A stretch of DNA of 5,977 nucleotides from Methylopumilus sp036567085 (GTDB lineage Bacteria > Pseudomonadota > Gammaproteobacteria > Burkholderiales > Methylophilaceae): positions 1-5,977 of the forward strand of contig DATCVG010000016.1 of NCBI GenBank assembly GCA_036567085.1, written 5' to 3'. Below the pieces are notes generated by a model that did no database searches, had not been told where the DNA came from, and saw only the letters and a program-made list of their open reading frames with translations. The translations under genes were made by a program, and so were the position numbers. Shown here in pieces: positions 1 through 5,977 of this stretch (the first letter of the stretch is position 1; every line of letters starts with the position of its first letter).

Positions 1-996
1 ATTCAGGATTCATGGGATAACGAACAAGAAAAACTTCAGCGTATCAAAACAAAAAAATCGATCACTCAAGATGGAGCCACAATTCACCTTTTTGCAAATA
101 TTGAAGTTCCAAACGATATTATCTCGGTTAATGCTTCCGGAGCGAGTGGTATTGGTTTATTTAGAACAGAATTCTTATTTATGAATCGGCAAGATATGCC
201 AGATGAGGAAGAGCAATTTCAAGCTTACAAGAAAGTTGCTGAAGCCATGGGTAAAAGACCTGTCACTATTCGTACATTAGATTCAGGCGCTGACAAACAA
301 ACAGCTTTGGACAATAAAAAAATAAGTCCTAACCCAGCATTAGGGTTAAGAGCGATTCGATTATGCTTATCTGAGCCTAAAGTTTTTATGACCCAACTTC
401 GAGCCATTTTAAGAGCGTCTCAATTTGGAAATATTAAAATTCTTTTTCCTATGTTAAGTAGCATTAGCGAACTTCGACAAACTAAACTTATTTTAGAAAG
501 AGCAAAGGCGAGCTTAAGAAAAGAGAAAGTAAAATTTAATGAAAATATTCTTATTGGCGGCATGATTGAAATACCAGCAGCCGCAATAAGTGCAGATATT
601 TTCGCTCAAGAGTTAGACTTTTTATCAATCGGCACTAATGATTTAATTCAATATGCACTAGCAATCGATCGCACAGATGACGCAGTATCTCATCTATACA
701 ATCCACTTCACCCTGCTGTCTTAAAATTAATATCTCTTACAATAAAGTCAGCACATAAATACAAAAAATCTATCGCTATTTGTGGTGAAATGGCTGGCGA
801 GCCCAAACTTACGAAATTATTGATTGCTATGGGCGTTGAACAACTCTCTATGCATCCTTCACATATTCTGAGTGTCAAGCAACAAGTTTTAACTAGCTCA
901 ATCAAAAAAATGAAGGCTTCGGTTCTTAAGTTACTTAACCTAAATGAAGTTGATAAAATTGAAACTTTACTAAAAAAGATTAATCAATCTGTTTAA
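1..996 (+). CDS. ptsI: PTS enzyme I (phosphoenolpyruvate-protein phosphotransferase), 3' part
   Basis: Enzyme I is a cytoplasmic enzyme that autophosphorylates from phosphoenolpyruvate and passes the phosphate to HPr. The frame is open from base 1, so the N-terminal HPr-binding and phospho-His domains lie upstream; the ATG at 181 is internal. The 331 residues present cover the PEP-binding TIM barrel and align without net gaps to E. coli EI from about residue 242. Active-site residues are all found at that constant offset: R55 (in GLFRTEFLFM), R91 (RTLD), R117 (GLRAIR), E190 (MIEIPAA), N213/D214 (GTNDLIQY), R224 and the acid/base cysteine C261 (CGEMAGEP). The predicted full length is about 572 residues against 575 in E. 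coli. 'LDSGADK' replaces the usual 'LD(I/V)G(G/A)DK', a minor change. PtsP is an alternative that cannot be excluded without the N terminus. The catalytic half looks functional. In betaproteobacteria such EI often serves a regulatory PTS rather than sugar uptake (family knowledge). Confidence 0.95.
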   Translation: MQDSWDNEQEKLQRIKTKKSITQDGATIHLFANIEVPNDIISVNASGASGIGLFRTEFLFMNRQDMPDEEEQFQAYKKVAEAMGKRPVTIRTLDSGADKQTALDNKKISPNPALGLRAIRLCLSEPKVFMTQLRAILRASQFGNIKILFPMLSSISELRQTKLILERAKASLRKEKVKFNENILIGGMIEIPAAAISADIFAQELDFLSIGTNDLIQYALAIDRTDDAVSHLYNPLHPAVLKLISLTIKSAHKYKKSIAICGEMAGEPKLTKLLIAMGVEQLSMHPSHILSVKQQVLTSSIKKMKASVLKLLNLNEVDKIETLLKKINQSV

Positions 997-1016
997 ATCA
1001 TAACTTTTAAACTATC

Positions 1017-3041
1017 ATGAATAACCCTGTCTTAAATCGCAAAGGTCTTCCCCTATTTGATCAAATTAAACCCGATCATATTTCTCCAGCTATTGAAAGT
1101 ATTCTCAAAGAAGCTAATACCTTAATTGATTCTCTAAAGGGAATGAGCGTAACTCCTTCATGGATAAACTTTGTAGAACCGATCGAAATTATAAGTGAGA
1201 AAATTTCTAGGGCTTGGGGTCAAATTGAGCACCTCAATGCAGTTGTAAACTCGGAAAATTTAAGGAAATCTTACAATGATAATCTTATAAAATTAACTGA
1301 GTTTTATACAAATCTTTCTCAAGATGAATCCCTTTATAAGAAATATCAATCCCTTAAAAATAGCGAGGTATTTAATTCACTCACACCATCTCAAAAGCGC
1401 ATCATTGAAAATGTCTTACGCGAATTTAAATTAGGCGGTGCGGAACTTAATGAAAAAGATAAGAAAAAATTTAAAGTTATTCAAGAAAAGCTTGCTAAGC
1501 TCTCAACTCAATTCGAGGAAAATATTCTAGATGCCACTAATGAATTTTCTATTTTTGTGGATGATCTTGATGAACTAAGAGGCATTCCTGAAGAAAATAT
1601 TAAAAAAGCTCTTGCTGAAGCTAAAGAAGACAAAAAAGAGGGCTATAAGTTTACTCTTCACTTCCCATCTTATCTTCCAGTTATGCAATATGCTGATAAT
1701 AGAGTTTTACGTGAAAAGCTCTATCATGCTTATGCTACCCGTGCGTCTGAACTCGCATCACCTAAGTTTGATAATACGAAGCTAATAGAAGAAATACTCG
1801 AGCTTCGTTATGAATCTTCAAAACTACTTGGCTTTAAAAATTTTACTGAGATGTCCCTAGTTACAAAAATGGCAAAATCGAGTGAAGAAGTTATAGGTTT
1901 TCTCATGAATTTAGCAAACAAAGCAAAGCCTTTTGCTCTAAAAGATATGGAGGAGCTTAAGTCTTTTTCCAAAACCTTAAATATTGAAAAATTAGAAGCT
2001 TGGGATATTGCTTATGTGTCTGAGAAACTTCGCCAGGCCAAATATAGCTTTTCAGAAAACGAGGTTAAACAATATTTTCCTGAGCATCGTGTTTTGAAGG
2101 GCTTATTTAAAGTGGTTGAAACAATCTTTAAATTAAAAATTATGAAATCAGATGCTCCTACTTGGCATAACGATGTAAGTTTTTACTCAATAAAAAATGA
2201 AAATGATGAATTGGTAGGTCAATTTTATTTGGATTTGTATGCACGCAACCACAAACGGGGAGGTGCATGGATGGATGAAGCTATATCTCGATATAAAAAT
2301 TCTCTAGGGTCATCACACCCAGTAGCTTTTTTGACATGTAATTTTTCCTCTCCGTCTGAAAGTAAAGCTGCTTTATTTTCTCATGATGATGTAATTACCC
2401 TTTTCCATGAATTTGGCCATGGACTGCATCATATGTTAACTACAGTTGATGATTACAGCATCTCTGGCATTAAAGGTGTTGAGTGGGATGCCGTTGAATT
2501 ACCTAGTCAATTTATGGAAAATTTCTGCTGGGAGTGGGATGTTGTAAAACATATGACCGAACATGTTGATAACAAAAATCCTTTACCTAAAGCTTTATTT
2601 GACAAAATGATTCAGGCTAAAAATTTTCAATCAGGCATGCAAACCTTAAGACAAATTGAATTTGCCTTATTCGATATTAGATTACATACTGAATATAGCG
2701 ATCAAAATAAGATTAACCCTATAAAGCTTCTCGAAGCTATTCGTGATGAAATTGCCGTTGTGAGACCACCTTCTTGGAATCGCTTTCCTAATAGTTTTTC
2801 TCATATTTTTGCCGGTGGATATGCGGCCGGCTATTACAGTTATAAATGGGCTGAAGTTTTGGCTTCCGATGCTTTCAGTTTATTTGAAGAGCAAGGCATC
2901 TTATCAAGTCATGCAGGCCAAAAATTTCAAGATGAAGTTTTATCAAAAGGTGGATCTAGACCTGCCATGGAATCGTTTGTTGCTTTCCGAGGACGTGAAC
3001 CATCAGTTGATGCTTTGCTCAGACATAATGGTATGGCTTAA
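1017..3041 (+). CDS. prlC: Oligopeptidase A (M3 family zinc metallopeptidase)
   Basis: Cytoplasmic zinc endopeptidase (also called OpdA) that degrades short peptides, including cleaved signal peptides and products of ATP-dependent proteases. It has 674 residues against about 680 in E. coli. The N terminus (NPVLNRKGLPLFDQIKPDHI) matches the family start, and an in-frame stop at 1008-1010 makes the ATG at 1017 the first one available. The zinc motif HEFGH is at residues 464-468 (H464 and H468 ligands, E465 general base). The third ligand is probably E494 in WDAVELPSQFMEN. The substrate-binding tyrosine loop FAGGYAAGYYSYKW lies near residues 598-611, and the family C-terminal signature GREPSVDALLRHNG closes the protein. 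There is no signal peptide or membrane segment. It begins 20 bp after ptsI with no recognisable Shine-Dalgarno sequence in the gap, and ends 5 bp before xth, so the three genes are probably one transcription unit. It is complete, with all key residues present. Confidence 0.96.
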   Translation: MNNPVLNRKGLPLFDQIKPDHISPAIESILKEANTLIDSLKGMSVTPSWINFVEPIEIISEKISRAWGQIEHLNAVVNSENLRKSYNDNLIKLTEFYTNLSQDESLYKKYQSLKNSEVFNSLTPSQKRIIENVLREFKLGGAELNEKDKKKFKVIQEKLAKLSTQFEENILDATNEFSIFVDDLDELRGIPEENIKKALAEAKEDKKEGYKFTLHFPSYLPVMQYADNRVLREKLYHAYATRASELASPKFDNTKLIEEILELRYESSKLLGFKNFTEMSLVTKMAKSSEEVIGFLMNLANKAKPFALKDMEELKSFSKTLNIEKLEAWDIAYVSEKLRQAKYSFSENEVKQYFPEHRVLKGLFKVVETIFKLKIMKSDAPTWHNDVSFYSIKNENDELVGQFYLDLYARNHKRGGAWMDEAISRYKNSLGSSHPVAFLTCNFSSPSESKAALFSHDDVITLFHEFGHGLHHMLTTVDDYSISGIKGVEWDAVELPSQFMENFCWEWDVVKHMTEHVDNKNPLPKALFDKMIQAKNFQSGMQTLRQIEFALFDIRLHTEYSDQNKINPIKLLEAIRDEIAVVRPPSWNRFPNSFSHIFAGGYAAGYYSYKWAEVLASDAFSLFEEQGILSSHAGQKFQDEVLSKGGSRPAMESFVAFRGREPSVDALLRHNGMA

Positions 3042-3046
3042 GGTTC

Positions 3047-3820
3047 ATGAAAATCGCAACATGGAATGTCAATTCTCTCACTGTAAGATTAAGCCAGGTT
3101 GAAGAGTGGATTAAGAGAGCAAAACCTGATCTTCTTTTACTTCAGGAAACAAAACAAGAAAATATTAAATTTCCTCATGAAGCAATCAATGCCTTAGGTT
3201 ATAACTCTATCCACAATGGACAAAAAACCTATAATGGTGTTGCAATCATAAGTAAATATGAGCTTCTTGATATTCAAAATAATATTCCTGGTTTCGAAGA
3301 TGATCAAAAAAGAATGATTGCCGCAACAGTAAATACAAATCATGGAAAGATCAGAATAGTTTGTGTTTACGTCCCTAATGGTCAATCTGTAGATTCTGAT
3401 AAATACTTTTATAAGCTTAACTGGTTAAAACATTTCACTTTATGGCTCAAAAATGAAATGTTATCTCATCCAGATATCGTTATTGCTGGTGACTTTAATA
3501 TTGCACCTCAAGACATTGATTGCCATGATCCGGAAGCATGGAAAAATAATGTTCTTGTAAGCAAGAAAGAACGGGAAGCATTTCAAAAAATCATTGATTT
3601 AGGACTTTCAGATAGTTTTAGAGCAATGAATCCATCTGAAATTCAATATAGCTGGTGGGATTATCGCATGGCTGGGTTTAAAAGAAATCTTGGCATGCGA
3701 ATTGATCATATACTCATAAATAAGAATTTAATAAATAAGACAAAAATGTCTGCTATTGATAAAGAACCGAGAAAATCAGAGCGTCCATCGGATCATACGC
3801 CAGTCATGATAGAAATTTAA
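3047..3820 (+). CDS. xth: Exodeoxyribonuclease III (AP endonuclease, XthA type)
   Basis: Base-excision-repair nuclease that cuts DNA 5' to abasic sites and has 3'-5' exonuclease and 3'-phosphatase activity. It belongs to the Mg-dependent endonuclease/exonuclease/phosphatase fold. It has 257 residues against 268 in E. coli. The catalytic set is complete: N7 (ATWNVNSL), E34 (LLQETK), Y108 (VYVPNG), D149 and N151 (AGDFNIAP), D220 (RIDHIL), and D249/H250 (SDHTPV). The YSWWDYR motif at residues 201-207 is typical of the XthA branch rather than of eukaryote-type APE1/ExoA. The start is set by the canonical MKIATWNVNS. A weak TAAGG overlaps the prlC stop codon only 3 bases before the ATG, so translational coupling to prlC is likely (inference). 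The stop codon lies one base from the stop of the convergent ntrX gene. Confidence 0.96.
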   Translation: MKIATWNVNSLTVRLSQVEEWIKRAKPDLLLLQETKQENIKFPHEAINALGYNSIHNGQKTYNGVAIISKYELLDIQNNIPGFEDDQKRMIAATVNTNHGKIRIVCVYVPNGQSVDSDKYFYKLNWLKHFTLWLKNEMLSHPDIVIAGDFNIAPQDIDCHDPEAWKNNVLVSKKEREAFQKIIDLGLSDSFRAMNPSEIQYSWWDYRMAGFKRNLGMRIDHILINKNLINKTKMSAIDKEPRKSERPSDHTPVMIEI

Positions 3821-3821
3821 T

Positions 3822-5108
3822 CTACTTTACCTTGATTCCAAGCTGTTTTAGTTTCCTGTAAAGATGAGTTCTTTCAACACCAGAAACTTCAGAGAGTTTT
3901 GCCATACTTTGATCGTCTTGATTTAAATGATATTTAAAATACATTTTTTCAAAATCATCTCGTGCATCTCTTAATGGCTTATTAAAAATATCATCCAAAC
4001 TTTTATCTTTATTATCTTTATTCTTCTTTGAAGAATTCTTTTTATCATGCAATAAATTAAATTGGTTTGAAACGCGCTTAACATCATCTGCAGTAATCTT
4101 TTCTTGCAAACTGGTTTGCATTAAATTAAATATAAAACTTTCTAACTCTTCTATATCACCTATCCAATTCATAGCGCGCATCGCATTTAATGCAGCAACA
4201 TCGAAAACTTTATAATCCGACTTATCAGATTTTGCAAGGTACATTGTCAAAATTGATGATGCCAGCTCTGGAATGTCTTCTTTATGATCATTAATTGAGG
4301 GTAGCAGCAATGATCCAGGTAATAATTCATTTAAGATCCGCTCATCAAAATCAACTTCATTACCTTGAACAAGGGATCTTGAAGTAGCACAGATAATTCT
4401 TACATCATAATTAGTGGCTTTACTAATCAATAGATTTAAACCTTTTTGCTGAGGTTTAGTTAAGTGAGAAATTTCATTTAAAAAGATAGATCCACCCCTA
4501 TGCTGATCAAGAAGATCAGTAGGTGCATTCGAAATGACCTCAAAGTCTTTAACATCAATCCAAGGTTGATTTTTTGGGTGAAGATATTGTGCACAAATTT
4601 TGGCACATCCACCTTTTGGGCCCACAAGAAGAAGCGGCGTTTTTAAGGAAATTATTTTATCAAGCCTTTTTTTAAGATCTTGTATAACTTGGCTTTTACC
4701 AATGTTTAATAAGTTAATCTCTATTCTGGGGAGGTTATTTGCATGCTTGAGTGCTTCATTCACAGTTTTTAAAAGCTTCTGGAGCGTAATAGGTTTTTCA
4801 AGAAAATCAAACGCGCCAATTTTAGTTGCTTCTAGAGCAGTATCAATCGTTCCATGTCCTGACATCATTACCACTGGGCTTGTAAGAAATTTTTCATTTA
4901 CCCACTCTTTAAGAAGACTAATGCCATCGCAGTCAGGCATCCATATATCTAATAAAATCAAATCGGGTAATTTATTTTTCTTAAGCTCTCGAGCTTCAGT
5001 AGCATTCTCAGCTACAAAGATTTCAAAACCCTCGTCGACAAGAATATCTCTGAGTAGCTCTCTTATGCCTAATTCATCATCCACTACCAGAATTTTTTTT
5101 GCGCTCAT
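3822..5108 (-). CDS. ntrX: NtrX-like response regulator with degenerate AAA+ domain
   Basis: Regulator of a two-component pair, 428 residues. The receiver (about 1-120) is intact: D10/D11, phospho-acceptor D54 in LLDIWMPD, S83, K105. The C terminus (about 383-428) carries a Fis-type helix-turn-helix, SGVERTHLYRKLKQLGI, very like NtrX of betaproteobacteria. Between them is an AAA+ domain of the sigma54-activator family that has lost its chemistry. Walker A reads GPKGGCAK (163-170) with Ala where the lysine should be. Walker B reads GGSIFLNEI (205-213) with Asn for Asp. There is no GAFTGA loop, and the A-to-B spacing is about 20-25 residues short of NtrC. The FREDLxxRL arginine-finger segment reads FDERILNEL, and sensor II GNVREL reads GDIEEL. 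A charged Lys/Asn/Asp linker (355-370) precedes the DNA-binding region. The frame is intact, so it is not an obvious pseudogene. It starts 2 bp after the ntrY stop and is thus co-transcribed. It probably acts without ATP hydrolysis or sigma54 (inference). The symbol rests on the receiver/HTH similarity and the ntrY neighbour. Confidence 0.87.
   Translation of the reverse strand: MSAKKILVVDDELGIRELLRDILVDEGFEIFVAENATEARELKKNKLPDLILLDIWMPDCDGISLLKEWVNEKFLTSPVVMMSGHGTIDTALEATKIGAFDFLEKPITLQKLLKTVNEALKHANNLPRIEINLLNIGKSQVIQDLKKRLDKIISLKTPLLLVGPKGGCAKICAQYLHPKNQPWIDVKDFEVISNAPTDLLDQHRGGSIFLNEISHLTKPQQKGLNLLISKATNYDVRIICATSRSLVQGNEVDFDERILNELLPGSLLLPSINDHKEDIPELASSILTMYLAKSDKSDYKVFDVAALNAMRAMNWIGDIEELESFIFNLMQTSLQEKITADDVKRVSNQFNLLHDKKNSSKKNKDNKDKSLDDIFNKPLRDARDDFEKMYFKYHLNQDDQSMAKLSEVSGVERTHLYRKLKQLGIKVK
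4003..4029. repeat. 9-bp tandem repeat in the ntrX linker
   Basis: Two exact copies of TTATCTTTA (4003-4011 and 4012-4020) are followed by a diverged third, TTCTTCTTT (4021-4029). On the coding strand the unit is three codons long, so it gives an in-frame Asp-Asn-Lys periodicity in the low-complexity linker between the AAA+ remnant and the Fis-type helix-turn-helix of NtrX. Gain or loss of a unit would change linker length without breaking the frame. The repeat is short and may simply be AT-rich low-complexity drift. Confidence 0.6.
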
Positions 5109-5110
5109 GA

Positions 5111-5977
5111 TTATTTACTTTGGGATATTGGTAGCTGAATGTTAATTATTGCGCCACCACTTTTTACATTTTCAATAGTGATGAGACCGTCATGCTCTTC
5201 AATGATTTTTTTTACAATAGCTAAGCCTAGTCCTGTACCATGCGACTTCGTTGTAACATATGGCTCAAATGCTTTTTTTAATATATCCATCGTAAATCCA
5301 GGGCCATTATCTTCAATCGATAGTGCTATGTAATTTTTGAGCTTATTTGTATTAATTTGAATATTTGGTTTTTTTGTATTATTTGTCATAGCATCTTGAG
5401 CATTTTGAATAAGATTAATAAGTACCTGTCTCATCATATTTACGTCTAGTTTTATTTCAGGTAAATCTTTTGATAATTTAGTTGATATTTTAATTCCTGA
5501 GTTTTCGAATAAATAAGTTATTTCCTTAATAAATTTATTAATGTTTGTTAACTCTAGATTTAATTTTGGTGCGCGCGCATATTCACTAAATTCATTTACC
5601 ATTGTTTTCATTGCATCTACCTGATTGACAATAGTTGCAACGGCTTTATTTAAAATATCTGTGTCGTCTTTATTTAATTTAGCCTCTAATTTATGCTTAA
5701 TTCTTTCAGCTGAAAGTTGAATAGGTGTAAGTGGATTTTTAATTTCATGTGCAAGTCTCCTTGCTACCTCAGACCATGCTGCATCTCTTTGAGCCTGAAT
5801 CATCATAGTGATATCATCTATCATTAAAACGAAATTATTAAGTTTATTTTGTGGTAAAGGAGTAATTTGTAACAAAAGTACTTGATTATTTTTTTCATAT
5901 TTAATCTCAAATTGCTTAACGATCTCTGTTTGTTTTTTCTTGCTAAAGATTTTAATTTCTTCTTGAATACTAGCAAC
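5111..5977 (-). CDS. ntrY: NtrY-like sensor histidine kinase, 3' part
   Basis: Membrane-associated sensor kinase partner of NtrX. Only the C-terminal 288 residues are in the window; the frame is open to the right edge, so the transmembrane, HAMP and most PAS parts lie outside. Residues 1 to about 60 here end a PAS-like domain (FVLMIDDITMMIQAQRDAAW). The dimerisation/phosphoacceptor region follows, with His77 in RRLAHEIKNPLTP (codon 5747-5749). The ATPase domain shows the N box NLIQNAQDAM (N188, N192), G1 box EDNGPGF, F box FEPYVTTK and G2 box GTGLGLAIV, all intact. A TTG at 5873-5875 gives an apparent start, but the upstream codons continue as plausible PAS sequence (ending YEKNNQVLLL), so it is internal. 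It lies two bases upstream of ntrX in one operon. Unlike its partner regulator, nothing catalytic is missing. The exact ligand or signal cannot be read from this part. Confidence 0.93.
   Translation of the reverse strand, partial: VASIQEEIKIFSKKKQTEIVKQFEIKYEKNNQVLLLQITPLPQNKLNNFVLMIDDITMMIQAQRDAAWSEVARRLAHEIKNPLTPIQLSAERIKHKLEAKLNKDDTDILNKAVATIVNQVDAMKTMVNEFSEYARAPKLNLELTNINKFIKEITYLFENSGIKISTKLSKDLPEIKLDVNMMRQVLINLIQNAQDAMTNNTKKPNIQINTNKLKNYIALSIEDNGPGFTMDILKKAFEPYVTTKSHGTGLGLAIVKKIIEEHDGLITIENVKSGGAIINIQLPISQSK

Noticed and set aside
2809..3102. Open frame of 97 codons on the plus strand spanning the prlC-xth junction
   Set aside because: It overlaps strongly conserved C-terminal prlC and N-terminal xth codons in another frame and has no recognisable protein features.
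4031..4040. 10-bp perfect palindrome AAGAATTCTT
   Set aside because: It is short, lies inside ntrX coding sequence and is expected by chance in AT-rich sequence; there is no operator context.
5093..5100. Run of eight A (coding strand) at codons 3-6 of ntrX, containing an A AAA AAA slippery heptamer
   Set aside because: It encodes the ordinary KK of MSAKKILVVDD. There is no evident stimulatory structure, and such runs are expected in AT-rich DNA.
3822..5108. ntrX as a pseudogene
   Set aside because: There is no stop or frameshift over 428 codons, and both the receiver and the HTH keep conserved residues. The losses are confined to the ATPase features, which fits functional change better than decay.
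4600..5145. Open frame of 181 codons on the plus strand
   Set aside because: It runs antisense to the receiver and AAA+ coding of ntrX, which has clear domain homology. The translation is Ser/Leu/Phe-rich without any recognisable motif.
5571..5578. GCGCGCGC island in AT-rich DNA
   Set aside because: It encodes the conserved Tyr-Ala-Arg-Ala stretch after the kinase phosphoacceptor helix and is explained by codon content.
5111..5875. A separate short kinase starting at a TTG at 5873-5875
   Set aside because: The same frame continues upstream to the window edge with plausible PAS-domain sequence, so the TTG is an internal Leu codon of ntrY.
1..5977. Search for a defence island, CRISPR, transposon, tRNA or riboswitch
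   Set aside because: Coding density is essentially complete with housekeeping and regulatory genes, gaps are 1-20 bp, and no repeat arrays, terminal inverted repeats or RNA-like structures were seen.

Overview
The window looks like a piece of chromosome from a low-GC proteobacterium; lines counted by eye run at about one third G+C. Several family-specific stretches read as betaproteobacterial: the 'SMHPSHIL' segment of enzyme I, the 'RDAAWSEVARRLAHEIKNP' segment of the kinase, and the 'ERTHLYRKLKQLGI' helix-turn-helix of the regulator. Together with the AT-rich composition and very tight gene packing, this suggests a streamlined aquatic betaproteobacterium, for example the OM43/Methylopumilus branch of Methylophilales. 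That placement is inferred from recalled sequences, not from a search.

Layout. On the plus strand, three genes lie head to tail. First is the C-terminal 331 codons of PTS enzyme I (ptsI, 1-996, 5' end outside the window). After a 20-bp gap comes a complete M3-family oligopeptidase A (prlC/opdA, 1017-3041). After a 5-bp gap comes a complete exonuclease III-type AP endonuclease (xth, 3047-3820). On the minus strand, a two-component pair converges on xth with a single base between the stop codons: an NtrX-like response regulator (3822-5108), preceded in its own operon by the C-terminal part of an NtrY-like histidine kinase (5111-5977, 5' end outside the window). No gene-free stretch longer than 20 bp exists, and I see no RNA gene, mobile element, CRISPR array, clear promoter or hairpin terminator.

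How the genes relate. The plus-strand genes are metabolic, proteolytic and DNA-repair housekeeping functions that are probably co-transcribed but not functionally linked. NtrY and NtrX form a sensor kinase/regulator pair of the nitrogen/redox-associated NtrYX type, and the kinase keeps every catalytic motif visible here.

The notable feature is NtrX. Its receiver and Fis-type DNA-binding ends look intact, but its central AAA+ domain has lost the Walker A lysine, the GAFTGA sigma54-contact loop (with roughly 20-25 residues around it), the arginine fingers and the sensor II arginine. The Walker B aspartate is replaced by asparagine. The reading frame stays open throughout, so this looks like an ATPase domain kept as a structural scaffold, meaning the protein probably acts as a sigma54-independent regulator. 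No wholly new multi-gene system is evident.
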